NCBI GenBank assembly: GCA_016764875.1
Contig: JAESQX010000202.1
Location: 1-38,161, forward strand
Source: Gammaproteobacteria bacterium
GTDB lineage: Bacteria; Pseudomonadota; Gammaproteobacteria; Pseudomonadales; Pseudohongiellaceae
Length of the DNA: 38,161 nucleotides
Reading direction: 5' to 3'
Shown here: in pieces, positions 7,849-17,576 of the stretch
How positions within the stretch are numbered: position 1 is the first letter of the stretch
Layout of the letters: every line of letters begins with the position of its first letter
Translations under genes and position numbers: made by a program
Notes under the pieces: generated by a model
What the model saw: the letters and a program-made list of their open reading frames with translations, nothing else
Told to the model about the DNA's origin: nothing
Database searches by the model: none

Positions 7849-10770
7849 TTACTGATAGTCAGCAACAACCGGGCAGGAGCAGAACAGGTTTCGGTCACCG
7901 TATACATTGTCGATGCGATTAACGGCGGGCCACACCTTGTGGTCTTCAAGGTGGCTCATGGGGAAGGCCGCTTCTTTCCTGGAATAAGGTCTATCCCAGT
8001 TTTCATCGAGAATATCGGCCACAGTATGAGGGGCATTTTTCAGCGGATTATTGATGCTATCAAGCTCACCGGATTCCACCCGGCTCACTTCATTGCGAAT
8101 ACTGATCATCGCTTGAATAAAGCGATCCAGCTCATGTAAGGACTCACTTTCGGTAGGCTCTATCATTAACGTGCCGGGTACCGGAAAGGACATTGTGGGA
8201 GCATGGAAACCGTAGTCCATCAGTCGCTTGGCGATGTCCTCTTCACTGATGCCGGAGGCAAGTTTCAAAGGGCGTAGATCAATAATACACTCGTGGGCCA
8301 CCATATCATTGCGACCTGTATACAGAACCGGGTAAAAATTACGCAGGGCAACGGCAATGTAATTGGCATTCAGGATGGCTACCTGGGTCGCTTTCAGCAA
8401 TCCCTTTGCGCCCATCATGGTGATGTAGGTCCAGGAAATTGGCAGAATGCTCGAACTACCCCAGGGAGCCGCCGCCACGGCAGAATTATCCTGTCGTGGC
8501 CCATCCAGTTTAATCACCGCATGGTTCGCCAGGAAAGGAGCCAGGTGTTCCTTTACTCCAATGGGTCCCATGCCAGGGCCACCACCACCGTGGGGGATGC
8601 AGAAAGTTTTATGCAGATTAACATGGGAAACATCGGCACCAATGTCTGCGGGTCTGGCGATACCCACCTGGGCGTTGAGATTGGCACCGTCCATATACAC
8701 CTGGCCACCATGTTCATGTATCACTTTACACACTTCGGTAACAGACTCTTCATAAACCCCATGGGTAGATGGGTAGGTAATCATCAGGGCCGCCAGGTTA
8801 TCGGCGTGATATTCCACCTTGGTTTTGAGGTCTTCCAGGTCAATATTGCCACTGTCATCACAGCGTACAACCACAACCTGCATTGAGATCATCTGGGCAC
8901 TGGCGGGATTGGTCCCGTGTGCGGACTGGGGAATCAGACAGATATTGCGGTGTTGCTGCTGCTTGCTGTCGAGGTATTTTCTGATCGCCAGCAACCCGGC
9001 ATATTCCCCCTGGGCTCCGGAGTTGGGTTGCATACTAATGGCATCAAAGCCGGTAATTTCCTTCAGCATCTGCGCCAGCTCTTCGATCATCTGTTGATAA
9101 CCCAGGGCTTGTTCCCTGGGGACAAATGGATGGGGCTTGCTGAATTCCGGCCAGGTAACCGGAATCATCTCGGTGCTGGCATTCAACTTCATGGTGCAGG
9201 AACCGAGGGGGATCATGGAATGGGTAAGTGAAATATCCTTGTTCTCCAGCCGTTTCAGATACCGGAGCATCTCTGTTTCGCTGTGGTAACTGTTGAACCA
9301 GGGATGTTGCAAATAAGAAGACTCTCTGCACATGTGCGCCGGTATAAAGCCAGGGCCGCTCTGTGATTGCAGGGATTCATCCAGCGCCTGGACAGATAAA
9401 TCTTCGCCACCGCTGCCCAGCAAAATTTGCCACAGTTGGCTGATATCTTCACCACGGGTACATTCGTCAAGACTGATGCTGATACTGCCATCGCCATACC
9501 AGAGATTCACACCGGCTGATTCTGCCCGGGCTTTGATGGATGCCAATTGTGTACCGTCGACATTAAGTGTCAGGGTATCGAAGAAGTGCCGGTGCTGAAG
9601 TTTCAGGCCCTTGCTGATGAGGCCCGATGCAAGAATGGCAGTGAGGCGGTGGATTCGCGTTGCAATACGTTTAATGCCCTGTGGGCCGTGATACATGGCA
9701 TAGAGCGCGGAAATAACGGCCAGCAGAACCTGGGAGGTGCAGATATTGCTGTTGGCCTTTTCCCGGCGTATATGTTGCTCGCGGGTCTGCAGAGCCATAC
9801 GGAAGGCCTGTTTGCCACGGCTGTCCACCGATACGCCAATGATTCGTCCAGGGACGGCTCTTTTAAATCGATCACGGGTAGCAAAATAAGCGGCGTGGGG
9901 GCCACCGTAACCCATGGGTATTCCGAATCGCTGGCTGGTACCCACCACTACATCGGCCCCCGCCTCACCCGGTGGCTTAAGAAGTGCGAGGCTCATCAGG
10001 TCAGCCGCCACAACAGCGATGGCATTTTGTTGATGCAGCAACTCAATGCTGGATGAGAGATCCCTGGCTTCTCCTGTTACCGAAGGGTACTGGAAAATAG
10101 CGCCAAATAGACCGCTGCCCGGCATGGCCTCAAGTTTGTCTATTATCAGGTTAAAACCGAAACACTGGGCCCTTGTTTTAATGACATCAATAGTCTGTGG
10201 TAAGCACTGATTATCCACGAAAAAATCATTGGCCTTGCGGTTCTTGCTGACCCGCTTTGCCAGTGCCATTGCTTCGGCCGCTGCGGTGGCTTCATCGAGC
10301 AGCGATGCGTTAGCCAGGTCCATGGCCGTTAGATCCAGAATCATCTGCTGGAAGGCCAACAGACATTCCAGGCGGCCCTGGGATATTTCAGGTTGGTAGG
10401 GTGTATAGGCCGTGTACCATCCAGGGTTTTCAAGCACATTGCGCAGAATTACATTTGGCGTAATGGTGTCGTAATAGCCAAGACCGATGTAGGATCGGGT
10501 CGGCTGGTTCTTACTGGCCAGGGCTTTCAGTCTGGTCAGCGCCGCACTTTCATCCATGGGAGGACCCAGCTGCAGCGGATCATCAAGCCGGATGGATTCA
10601 GGGACTGTTGCTGCAATTAGATCATCCAGTGAATCAAGGCCCAGCGTCTCTAGCATCAGGCTGATTTGCGCGTCATCCGGACCGATATGCCGATGAATGA
10701 ATTCTTCCGGGTTTTGCAGATCATCGAGGGAATTGATCGGGCAGGGTGTTGAAGATTCAGCTTTATTCAT
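7849..10770 (-). CDS. gcvP: Glycine dehydrogenase (decarboxylating), P protein
   Basis: The P protein decarboxylates glycine with PLP and passes the aminomethyl group to the lipoyl arm of GcvH. The single 973-aa chain is the homodimeric type of gammaproteobacteria. Landmarks include [10 protein letters not shown] near the start, [32 protein letters not shown] in the N-terminal half (conserved block at about 99-130), [14 protein letters not shown] near 517-530, and the PLP lysine K721 in [18 protein letters not shown]. It is the last gene of gcvT-gcvH-gcvP, 90 bases after gcvH. No clear terminator is visible in the 129 bases between it and the DUF2235 gene. Confidence 0.97.
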   Translation of the reverse strand: MNKAESSTPCPINSLDDLQNPEEFIHRHIGPDDAQISLMLETLGLDSLDDLIAATVPESIRLDDPLQLGPPMDESAALTRLKALASKNQPTRSYIGLGYYDTITPNVILRNVLENPGWYTAYTPYQPEISQGRLECLLAFQQMILDLTAMDLANASLLDEATAAAEAMALAKRVSKNRKANDFFVDNQCLPQTIDVIKTRAQCFGFNLIIDKLEAMPGSGLFGAIFQYPSVTGEARDLSSSIELLHQQNAIAVVAADLMSLALLKPPGEAGADVVVGTSQRFGIPMGYGGPHAAYFATRDRFKRAVPGRIIGVSVDSRGKQAFRMALQTREQHIRREKANSNICTSQVLLAVISALYAMYHGPQGIKRIATRIHRLTAILASGLISKGLKLQHRHFFDTLTLNVDGTQLASIKARAESAGVNLWYGDGSISISLDECTRGEDISQLWQILLGSGGEDLSVQALDESLQSQSGPGFIPAHMCRESSYLQHPWFNSYHSETEMLRYLKRLENKDISLTHSMIPLGSCTMKLNASTEMIPVTWPEFSKPHPFVPREQALGYQQMIEELAQMLKEITGFDAISMQPNSGAQGEYAGLLAIRKYLDSKQQQHRNICLIPQSAHGTNPASAQMISMQVVVVRCDDSGNIDLEDLKTKVEYHADNLAALMITYPSTHGVYEESVTEVCKVIHEHGGQVYMDGANLNAQVGIARPADIGADVSHVNLHKTFCIPHGGGGPGMGPIGVKEHLAPFLANHAVIKLDGPRQDNSAVAAAPWGSSSILPISWTYITMMGAKGLLKATQVAILNANYIAVALRNFYPVLYTGRNDMVAHECIIDLRPLKLASGISEEDIAKRLMDYGFHAPTMSFPVPGTLMIEPTESESLHELDRFIQAMISIRNEVSRVESGELDSINNPLKNAPHTVADILDENWDRPYSRKEAAFPMSHLEDHKVWPAVNRIDNVYGDRNLFCSCPVVADYQ

Positions 10771-10860
10771 CTCAATCCGGGAAATAAAAAAGGGCCGACA
10801 TTTGCCGAACCCCTTGCCAATAAAGTTACGCTGAATTGTAAAATTGTTTGTTCTTAATAG

Positions 10861-11250
10861 CTATTCTTCGTCGCACATTTCCTTATAGGTATCTGCATCC
10901 ATTAGCTCATCCAGATCGGCCTCATCACTGGGCTTAAGTTTGAATAACCAGCCCTGCTCATAGGGATCGGAATTGACTATTTCCGGCGCGTCAACCAGCG
11001 CTTCATTAATATCGATCACCTCACCGGATATAGGCGTGTAAATATCCGATGCCGCCTTAACGGATTCCACCACGGCTATATCGTTCCCGGCTGCCACTAC
11101 GGTATTGAGTTCGGGCAATTCTATAAAAACAATATCACCAAGGGCTTGCTGTGCATGGTCGCTAATGCCCACTGTTGCAATGCCATCATCATCAATTTTG
11201 ACCCACTCATGGGAACTGGCATATTTCAGGTCATCAGGATATGTGCTCAA
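10861..11250 (-). CDS. gcvH: Glycine cleavage system H protein
   Basis: GcvH carries the lipoyl group that shuttles the aminomethyl intermediate between P, T and L proteins. It is 129 aa with the standard order [30 protein letters not shown] and the lipoylation motif [11 protein letters not shown], where K65 is the modified lysine. The C-terminus [14 protein letters not shown] is typical. The start codon is TTG at 11250, supported by GAGG eight bases upstream and by the conserved N-terminus; I see no better ATG. It lies 41 bases after gcvT and 90 bases before gcvP. Confidence 0.97.
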   Translation of the reverse strand: MSTYPDDLKYASSHEWVKIDDDGIATVGISDHAQQALGDIVFIELPELNTVVAAGNDIAVVESVKAASDIYTPISGEVIDINEALVDAPEIVNSDPYEQGWLFKLKPSDEADLDELMDADTYKEMCDEE

Positions 11251-11291
11251 TTGGGTTGCCTCGTGATACGTGTGTGGTTATGGCTCGGGTG

Positions 11292-12383
11292 TTATTGAAA
11301 GACCTTCTTGCCAAACCGGACAAAACTTGGTGTAACAATCCTGACCGGTGTCAGAGTCCCCCGCAGATCCACCTGGCAGTTTTTGCTCTCAACCGGGATT
11401 CTAGCCAATGCAATTGAATGCTTCAATGTGGGAGAAAAACCACCACTGGTAATGATACCTTCGCCCTTGTCGGTAATTACTTTCTGGCCTTCGCGTAACA
11501 CACCTCTTGATTCCAGTACCAGCCCTGTAAGTTCGGGAAGTCCACCCTGCGCTTGCAGCTTTTTGTGTCGAGCGAGCGCTTCACTACCGATGAATTTTCG
11601 GGACTCAGGCGTCCAGGCGATGGTCTGCTCCATGTTGGCAGCTAGCGGGGAAGTAGATTCATCCATGTCATGGCCATAAAGGTTCATCCCAGCTTCCAGT
11701 CGCAGGGTATCCCTTGCTCCAAGGCCGATTGGCTGAACTCCAGACCCCAGTAGAGTGTCCCAGATTTGCCCAGCCAGTGCCCGGGGGAACATCAACTCCA
11801 GGCCCTTTTCTCCGGTGTAACCCGTGCGTGCGATGAACCAGTTATCCGGCAACTCAACCCCACGAAAATTCCCCAACCCACGCACTGTATCCCGTTGCGG
11901 CGACGGTAGAATACTGCATACTTTTTCAATGGATTCCGGGCCATGTACCGCCAGAATGGCCAGGTCAGGCCGCTCTTTAATCACAACCTTGAATTCACCC
12001 GCTTGTGCAGCCATCCAGTTCAGGTCTTTCTCACGGGTGGCACAGTTGACCACCAGTCGATAGCCCTGTTCAAGTCGGTAGACTATGAGATCGTCTATGA
12101 CCCCGCCTTCTTCATTGAGCATGGCGCTGTAGAGCGCGCGGCCCACGGCATCAAGTTTCCCTGCATCATTGGCCAGAAGGTATTGCAGGTAGCTCAGAGC
12201 ATCCTCGCCGGATATATCCACAACGGTCATGTGTGACACGTCGAAAACTCCGGCGTGTTCTCGTACCAGCGTATGTTCTGCAATCTGGGAGCCGTAATTG
12301 ATGGGCATGTCCCATCCGGCAAAGTCGACCATCTTGCCGCCGGCATCAAGGTGTTTTTGATAAAGAGAAGTTTGAAGGCCCAC
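11292..12383 (-). CDS. gcvT: Aminomethyltransferase, glycine cleavage T protein
   Basis: GcvT releases ammonia from the H-protein-bound intermediate and forms 5,10-methylene-tetrahydrofolate. The 363-aa length is normal. Visible features are KMVDFAGWDMPINYGSQ near the N-terminus, DVSHM, the folate-site region NCATREKD and YTGEKGLELMFP, and the C-terminal barrel. The start is GTG at 12383, fixed by the conserved LY...GGKMVDF register; no strong Shine-Dalgarno precedes it. Only 69 bases separate it from the stop of the DUF5916 gene upstream on the same strand, leaving no room for a glycine riboswitch. It therefore has a compact promoter or is partly read through from upstream. Confidence 0.97.
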   Translation of the reverse strand: MGLQTSLYQKHLDAGGKMVDFAGWDMPINYGSQIAEHTLVREHAGVFDVSHMTVVDISGEDALSYLQYLLANDAGKLDAVGRALYSAMLNEEGGVIDDLIVYRLEQGYRLVVNCATREKDLNWMAAQAGEFKVVIKERPDLAILAVHGPESIEKVCSILPSPQRDTVRGLGNFRGVELPDNWFIARTGYTGEKGLELMFPRALAGQIWDTLLGSGVQPIGLGARDTLRLEAGMNLYGHDMDESTSPLAANMEQTIAWTPESRKFIGSEALARHKKLQAQGGLPELTGLVLESRGVLREGQKVITDKGEGIITSGGFSPTLKHSIALARIPVESKNCQVDLRGTLTPVRIVTPSFVRFGKKVFQ

Positions 12384-12452
12384 GGATTCAGGATTTATAG
12401 TGGCAGAAAATCATCGGTCTAGTGTAACTGTTGATCCAGTCTTTTCACAAGC

Positions 12453-14708
12453 TCAAAGCTGCCAGGCATAACTCAACTTGGCAAAGATGGTGCGATTGGT
12501 TGACTCGATGGAGTCGAGATCATCGTCCTGAAAACCCGCATCCGAGTAACCAATAAAAAAGCGAGAAGCCGCGTTCAGCCGGTAACTGTACAGCAACTGG
12601 GTAGCCAGGGTTTTGGATCGACTTTGTACTGGATTTACGTAGAGAGACTGATCACGATCTTTGTCTGTGTATTGCAAAGTAAAACGCAGAAAACTGCGGG
12701 TGGTGAACTGGTAGTTAATCCTCGCATCGGTAAGCTTGGCGGTAAATAATCTGCCGCCGTCCACGTCGAACCTCTGCAGTGTGTGATCAAGATTAATTTG
12801 CAGGTGTGGGCCCCAATTGTAAGTTACCTCGGGGCCTATACGTACGGATCGGCCGAGGCGGGTATTGGCGAAATCCACCACGTCTTCCAGGCGAAAATAG
12901 AGATTAAGAAACAGGTCCGAGTTAGGTCTGAAGTTCAATCGAAGCTGATTAAATTGTTCGTCAAAATACTTACCGTTGAAATAGGTCTGGCTGGCACCAA
13001 ACAAGCCTTTCAATCGTGATTGTAGGGGACTGTCCATTTCGATAAAAAACTCGATCTCTTCTTCCAGCTTAAGCCCGGACTGATCAAGAGTCTTGTCCCA
13101 GTCTCCTGCAAACCAGATGCGACTGAAAAAATTATCGTCATCCCAGCGCCAGGTATGGCCGACCCGAATGGTAAATTTGCGATAGTCCACCTGGTTGATG
13201 AAACCAAGGTCGGCGCGAAAATCCTTGCCATAGTCAACGTAGGTGGCAAACCCATCCCAGCGGCTGTCCCGATGTCGGAAGTTCACTACATGTGCATCGT
13301 CACTGAGATTGGCCAGCTGACCAAATTGGGTCTGGATAGCCAGGGGGTATTCGGATTCAGAGTGCAGACTTTGTATGCTCAGGGTGTCGCTGTCAGTTAG
13401 CTGAAACACCCCGTCAACGCCGGTAACAGTGTTTTTGTAACCATCAGCCTGCCGGTCTGTGACTATGGCGCCGATGGTGGAATTATTCAGCACATCGTAG
13501 CGGTAACGCAGCACCGAGATGTCGCTTTCAACGTCACCGAGGGAGCCAACACTGGAACCGAGACTACCGGGAATCAGAAAGCTGGTGCTGGTATCGTTTG
13601 CTGCCAGCAGGCCATAGGAATGATTGCCGGATTTGCCGGTGAGCTTGGTGCCGTAGTCAGGGTCACTAATATTTCTGGTGTGAACAACATTCAGGTAGCT
13701 ATTGAAATAGTCGGCACCGTCCAGGAAGAAAGTTCGCCGCTCTGGAATGAAAAGGCTGAAGGTGGTATTGGTATCCAGCTGGGTTCTATCTGCCTCCACC
13801 TGGGAGAAGTCGGGGTTCAGGGTGGCATTTAAATACAGGTTCTGGTTAATACCCCAGCGCACATCCAGTCCGCCATCGGGATCCAGATTCTCCCGCTCCC
13901 ATTTGCCCGACACCGGGTCACGGGTTTCTACCACAGTGGTGGTGAGGGTGGGCACAACTTCCAGGTTTCTTCCTCTTTCAAGGTTTTCGAATCCCTGGGC
14001 CTTACTGATATCGCACAGGTAGCAGGAAATATTACGATCCCTGGCGCTGTCACTGATCTGGTAGTCGCGGCCTCGGGGATAACGGCGGACAAAGTTTATG
14101 CCCCAGGTTTGTTGAGCCAGGCTCTGGTCAAACCGTAATTGTTTTAGCGGAATGGCTATTTCAACGGTGTAGTTGTCGTCGTTAATTCTGCCAGCACTGT
14201 CCCAGATGGCGTTCCACGAGTGGTCATAGTCGTTGTTAACATCATCATTGATGGCATCCAATTGAACCCCGAATGGATTGACGAAAAACTCGTAGGCACG
14301 CCGCTCATCATTGAAGGTGTCCAGCACGATTCCCACCTGGTCGTGGTTGCGCACATCATCACGATCGCGGTAGTAGGCCCGGATTTCAGTAACGTCGGGA
14401 TCGAAGGAAATGAAAGCAACATACAGCGTTTCTCCATCACCCATGATCAGTGCTTCGGAGGTCACACTGGAGGGGATATTTTCTCCCGGGTTGGTCTCAA
14501 TATTGAGCATCACGCGGGTGGCGGCAGCCCATTCCAATTCACCAATATTGCCATCAATCTCGGGCAGGTCAGTAATTCGTGGAATCTGGTAATCGATATT
14601 CGATTGCTGCGCCACCGACTCAGAGGATATCGAGCCAGAGCCAATAGTCAGAAGCAAGAATATTAGTCGGAGGAATTTGACTGGCCCATTTAACAATACA
14701 GGTCGCAA
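12453..14708 (-). CDS. Outer-membrane CBM9-like/DUF5916 protein
   Basis: A 751-aa exported protein of unknown function. A hydrophobic N-terminus (FLRLIFLLLTIGSG) ending near VAQQ looks like a Sec signal peptide. Residues ~45-240 resemble a CBM9-like beta-sandwich: PEIDGNIGELEWAAA, LYVAFISFDPD, YRDRDDVRNHDQVGIVLDTF and NFVRRYPRGR. Residues ~260-751 are alternating beta-strands of the DUF5916 type (LDPDGGLDVRWGIN, NPDFSQVEADRTQLDTNT, FIPERRTFFLDGADYF), probably an outer-membrane barrel ending FAKLSYAWQL. The start is TTG at 14708 with AAGGA eight bases upstream; no nearby ATG exists. Related proteins are often predicted to act in TonB-linked uptake or surface binding, but no such partner is next door. 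Confidence 0.8.
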   Translation of the reverse strand: MRPVLLNGPVKFLRLIFLLLTIGSGSISSESVAQQSNIDYQIPRITDLPEIDGNIGELEWAAATRVMLNIETNPGENIPSSVTSEALIMGDGETLYVAFISFDPDVTEIRAYYRDRDDVRNHDQVGIVLDTFNDERRAYEFFVNPFGVQLDAINDDVNNDYDHSWNAIWDSAGRINDDNYTVEIAIPLKQLRFDQSLAQQTWGINFVRRYPRGRDYQISDSARDRNISCYLCDISKAQGFENLERGRNLEVVPTLTTTVVETRDPVSGKWERENLDPDGGLDVRWGINQNLYLNATLNPDFSQVEADRTQLDTNTTFSLFIPERRTFFLDGADYFNSYLNVVHTRNISDPDYGTKLTGKSGNHSYGLLAANDTSTSFLIPGSLGSSVGSLGDVESDISVLRYRYDVLNNSTIGAIVTDRQADGYKNTVTGVDGVFQLTDSDTLSIQSLHSESEYPLAIQTQFGQLANLSDDAHVVNFRHRDSRWDGFATYVDYGKDFRADLGFINQVDYRKFTIRVGHTWRWDDDNFFSRIWFAGDWDKTLDQSGLKLEEEIEFFIEMDSPLQSRLKGLFGASQTYFNGKYFDEQFNQLRLNFRPNSDLFLNLYFRLEDVVDFANTRLGRSVRIGPEVTYNWGPHLQINLDHTLQRFDVDGGRLFTAKLTDARINYQFTTRSFLRFTLQYTDKDRDQSLYVNPVQSRSKTLATQLLYSYRLNAASRFFIGYSDAGFQDDDLDSIESTNRTIFAKLSYAWQL

Positions 14709-14754
14709 ATTGTTTTTCCTTTTTGTTACGGAGCCCGAAGGTACTTTTTTTACT

Positions 14755-14790
14755 CAAATAAAAACAGGAAGCATGGCCTCCTGTTTTTTA
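14755..14790 (-). terminator. Intrinsic terminator after the redoxin gene
   Basis: An inverted repeat AACAGGA/TCCTGTT (stem arms at 14763-14769 and 14779-14785, 9-base loop) is followed on the minus strand by TTTTTATTT. It lies between the redoxin stop and the DUF5916 start, both on the minus strand. The plus strand also has a T-run (TTTTTT), so it may work in both directions. Confidence 0.75.
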
Positions 14791-14806
14791 ATATCTCGAA
14801 AAATGA

Positions 14807-15379
14807 TTACATACTTGCGGCCGCTTCCAGCACATTGGCAAAATCAGGCCTGATGCGGAAACCTTCTTCGGCAAACTTGTGGCGGATCACACCATCTGGA
14901 TCTATCAGGAAGATGCCCGGATAGGGAATCCCGTAAGCACGATCTCCAGGATCATAATCCAGGTTGCGGATTCCCAGGGCATTAACGTGGCTAACGTCTT
15001 CGTCATGTAGCAACGTAAACTTGATATCCTGGTCTTCTTGCACTTCTTTTAATAGTTCAACGGAGTCGTAGGTAATTGTGGCGATATTAATACCCATAGC
15101 CAGAAACTGATCCTGAATCTCTGTCAGCTGCACGAGCTGAGCTTTACAGAATGGTCACCAGTCAAAGGAGCGGTTGAGTAGCAATAACAAGCCTTTTTCG
15201 CCCTTCAGGTCATCAAAGGTTTTAACATCACCGTTTTGATCGGCGGCCTCAATGGCCACAATGCTGGCGCCTACGGGAAAATCCGGCGCCCAGACATAAT
15301 CCTGGGCCAGGGCGACCTGGCTGAAGGCAATGACAAGCAGTGCAGTCATCAGGTTTGGAAGTCGAAACATGCTCTGCAT
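14807..15379 (-). CDS. Exported redoxin (AhpC/TSA-like), probable selenoprotein with UxxC
   Basis: Read through one in-frame TGA (15157-15155), this is a complete 190-aa thioredoxin-fold protein. Residues 1-26 form a Sec signal peptide (TALLVIAFSQVALA|QDY). The redoxin core begins APDFPVGA and includes LLLLLNRSFDW-U75-PFCKAQL, then YGIPYPGIFLIDPDG with the cis-proline, and VIRHKFAEEG. Relatives have Cys at position 75 (WCPxC); here it is TGA, with resolving C78 kept. The frame before and after is conserved and uninterrupted. A SECIS-like hairpin follows the TGA. ATG at 15379 has AGGAG eight bases upstream. A terminator follows the true stop, none follows the TGA. Selenocysteine is inferred; it needs selA/selB/selC elsewhere in the genome. 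A nonsense mutation is the alternative. Confidence 0.85.
15121..15157 (-). promoter_or_regulatory. SECIS-like element and UGA(Sec) codon
   Basis: On the minus strand TGA (15157-15155) is followed after 14 bases by TCAGCT (15140-15135), loop CGTGC (15134-15130) and AGCTGA (15129-15124), a perfect 6-bp stem. The loop begins 20 bases after the UGA and has G at its second position, as described for bacterial SECIS elements. A lower helix CTGT/ACAG may extend it in place of the outermost T-A pair. Confidence 0.75.
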
Positions 15380-15633
15380 TATTTTCTCTCCTCGAAATTT
15401 AATAAAATGTTCGGCTGCGCCCAGTTAACGAGTAGCTGAGTAGACCGGGAAAACACTTTGTTTTATTACAATAGGAATGCCATATATTTTTGATAAACAA
15501 ACGGGAATTCAGGCTTTGGCCAGCATAATACTGTGTTTTCCAAGCTACTGAAACTAAAAAGACGGCTTGGATATGGGTTATATTCAAGTACACTGAACCT
15601 TGGAATCTGTTACTTCATTAGTGGGCAAGAACT

Positions 15634-16719
15634 ATGTTTGAGGAATTTCAGTCCTTCATTTTACCGGCTTTAACTATCTTTGGTGATAATCTCTATATAC
15701 AAGCGATGCTGGCCGTACTCCTGTCTTTCGTGGCGGCCTGGTTTTTTAACCGTGTCATCATCAGTGGTTTGAACAAGCTGGCGCGTAAGACTCGCTTTGC
15801 TCTTGATGATCATGTGCTGGAGTTACTCCACTCGCCAATCTATAACAGTATCCTGTTACTGGGGTTAGCCAGCGCAATTCTGATTCTGTCGCCACCGCAG
15901 CTGACCCTCGATATCAGTTTTTCGATACTTCAATCTATTGCCCTGGTGGTGTGGACCACTTTCTTTCTACGCGCCAATCGCATCTTGTTGACCGGAATTT
16001 CCAGGAATGAAAAAAGAATAAAAATAATTCATACCCAGACCCTTCCCCTATTTTTGAATCTGATCAGCATCATCATAGTAGCGTTGTCGGTTTATTTTCT
16101 ATTCTCAGTCTGGCGTATCGACATGACCGCCTGGCTGGCCTCCGCTGGCATAGTGGGGATAGCAGTTGGATTCGCGGCTAAAGATACTCTGGCAAATTTG
16201 TTTTCCGGCGTATTTATCATGGCCGATGCCCCTTTTAAAATTGGTGATTTTATCGTACTTGATACTGGCGAACGCGGAGAGGTGACACATATCGGAATTA
16301 GAAGTACCCGTATTCTGACCCGTGCCGATGTTGAGTTAACTGTCCCTAATTCAGTCATGGGCAATTCCAAAATCACTAACGAATCCGGTGGTCCCTATGA
16401 AAAATTTCGTTGTCAGATTTCCGTCGGTGTGGCCTATGGGTCTGACATCGATAAGGTTCGCAAAATCCTGTTGGATATAGGTCGAGCAAATGAACTGGTT
16501 TGTGAAGATCCCGAACCGAAAGTGCGGTTTCGCTTGTTCGGGGCATCGAGTCTGGATTTTGACTTGCTGGTCTGGATTAGAAAACCAGTTCTACGTGGCA
16601 CTGTAGTGGATGCACTAAATTGCGAAATCTATCACCAGTTTATTCAGCACGATATTGAAATTCCCTACTCTAAGCACGATCTATACATCAAGGAACTCCC
16701 TCCAAATTTGACTAGCTAA
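15634..16719 (+). CDS. MscS-family mechanosensitive ion channel
   Basis: A 361-aa inner-membrane channel of the small-conductance mechanosensitive family, which opens under membrane tension to release solutes after osmotic downshock. About five hydrophobic segments are visible (near 20-42, 70-86, 98-118, 137-160 and the pore helix 165-197). The pore-lining helix and following beta-domain give WLASAGIVGIAVGFAAKDTL, NLFSGVFIM, FKIGDFIVL and GERGEVTHIGIRSTRILT, which is the MscS signature. The C-terminal alpha/beta domain ends at FIQHDIEIPYSKHDLYI. It is longer at the N-terminus than E. coli MscS by roughly two helices. It is divergent from the redoxin gene and convergent with yccF. Confidence 0.93.
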   Translation: MFEEFQSFILPALTIFGDNLYIQAMLAVLLSFVAAWFFNRVIISGLNKLARKTRFALDDHVLELLHSPIYNSILLLGLASAILILSPPQLTLDISFSILQSIALVVWTTFFLRANRILLTGISRNEKRIKIIHTQTLPLFLNLISIIIVALSVYFLFSVWRIDMTAWLASAGIVGIAVGFAAKDTLANLFSGVFIMADAPFKIGDFIVLDTGERGEVTHIGIRSTRILTRADVELTVPNSVMGNSKITNESGGPYEKFRCQISVGVAYGSDIDKVRKILLDIGRANELVCEDPEPKVRFRLFGASSLDFDLLVWIRKPVLRGTVVDALNCEIYHQFIQHDIEIPYSKHDLYIKELPPNLTS

Positions 16720-16869
16720 TTGGAGGTTATCCGTAGCTCAGTCACACCACTATCAGCCGAATAATACGGTGGTATATTACAGATACCTGTAAATTACCAT
16801 CAATAAAAACAAGAGGTTAGGTGGTTATATTTGTGGGTGTCCAAATTGTTCTTTAATTGTTCTTTTTTC

Positions 16870-17328
16870 TTACTTTAAATTTGCTCTATCAATAACTTTC
16901 TGTGCTTTTCGCCTTTCCAGCTCATCCACAATAGCGGAATTTACACATTTTTTGTTCACTGGATTTAGATATGTGCCGAGAGATTTTGCTATCACCAGGG
17001 CTGCTGGTATTCCGAGGATACTGATAAAGAGACCAACCACCTGAAAGACGGCTAAAAAAGCAAGAATTAACCCAAACGGAAAATACAAAATCATGACTAA
17101 AGTTGAGTACGTTTTCCATACAGGATTTTGTTCTATATTCATTTCCTTTTTGCTGATCATGGCACGGCCAAATGGCCAGAATAGAAATTTACCGAATTCC
17201 ATAAGTCCCAAACCTATCGGAGCCGCTATCACTGTCACAGTCAATAGGAGTCCGAGCACATAAACGGCTATTGCACTAACAAAGCCTAAGAAGGGAATGT
17301 GCCATAAAATATTACCCAATGTCTTCAA
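16870..17328 (-). CDS. yccF: YccF-domain inner-membrane protein
   Basis: A membrane protein of about 152 aa with the YccF domain, whose function is unknown. LGNILWHIPFLGF at the start, then APIGLGLMEFGKFLFWPFGR, is the conserved YccF core. Three or four hydrophobic stretches are seen (about residues 6-45 and 85-125), with a basic C-terminal tail ERRKAQKVIDRANLK. The start is taken as TTG at 17328 because AAGGAGAG lies six bases before it; the ATG at 17346 would place that ribosome binding site inside the gene and has none of its own. It is convergent with mscS and on the same strand as lepB, 249 bases downstream of it. Confidence 0.8.
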   Translation of the reverse strand: MKTLGNILWHIPFLGFVSAIAVYVLGLLLTVTVIAAPIGLGLMEFGKFLFWPFGRAMISKKEMNIEQNPVWKTYSTLVMILYFPFGLILAFLAVFQVVGLFISILGIPAALVIAKSLGTYLNPVNKKCVNSAIVDELERRKAQKVIDRANLK

Positions 17329-17576
17329 GGCTCTCTCCTTAAACATGCGCTATTAATTTTATTAGAACGCCAAACGGAATTGTATGGTGATAGTACGGCC
17401 TTCAAGCACTCGTACGTATCGATGATTTCCTGATCCCGATCTATTAACGAAAGATCGTTCCAATTAGGTTTATTTGAAATAGGACAAAGTTGAATATATT
17501 TTAGGAAACGAACTGCGGTAACTAATTCCTTGTGTTGGAATACATAACGCCAGGGATTGCTATGGATGATTCGGTC

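Noticed and set aside
12384-12452. Glycine riboswitch before gcvT
   Set aside because: The gap is only 69 bases and shows no tandem aptamer features.
15155-15157. Redoxin read as a pseudogene killed by a TGA stop
   Set aside because: The stop is exactly at the catalytic cysteine, the sequence after it stays conserved, a SECIS-like stem follows, and a terminator lies only after the distal stop.
16720-16869. Terminator between mscS and yccF (ACCAC/GTGGT)
   Set aside because: The stem is five pairs with a long loop and no T-run; not supportable.
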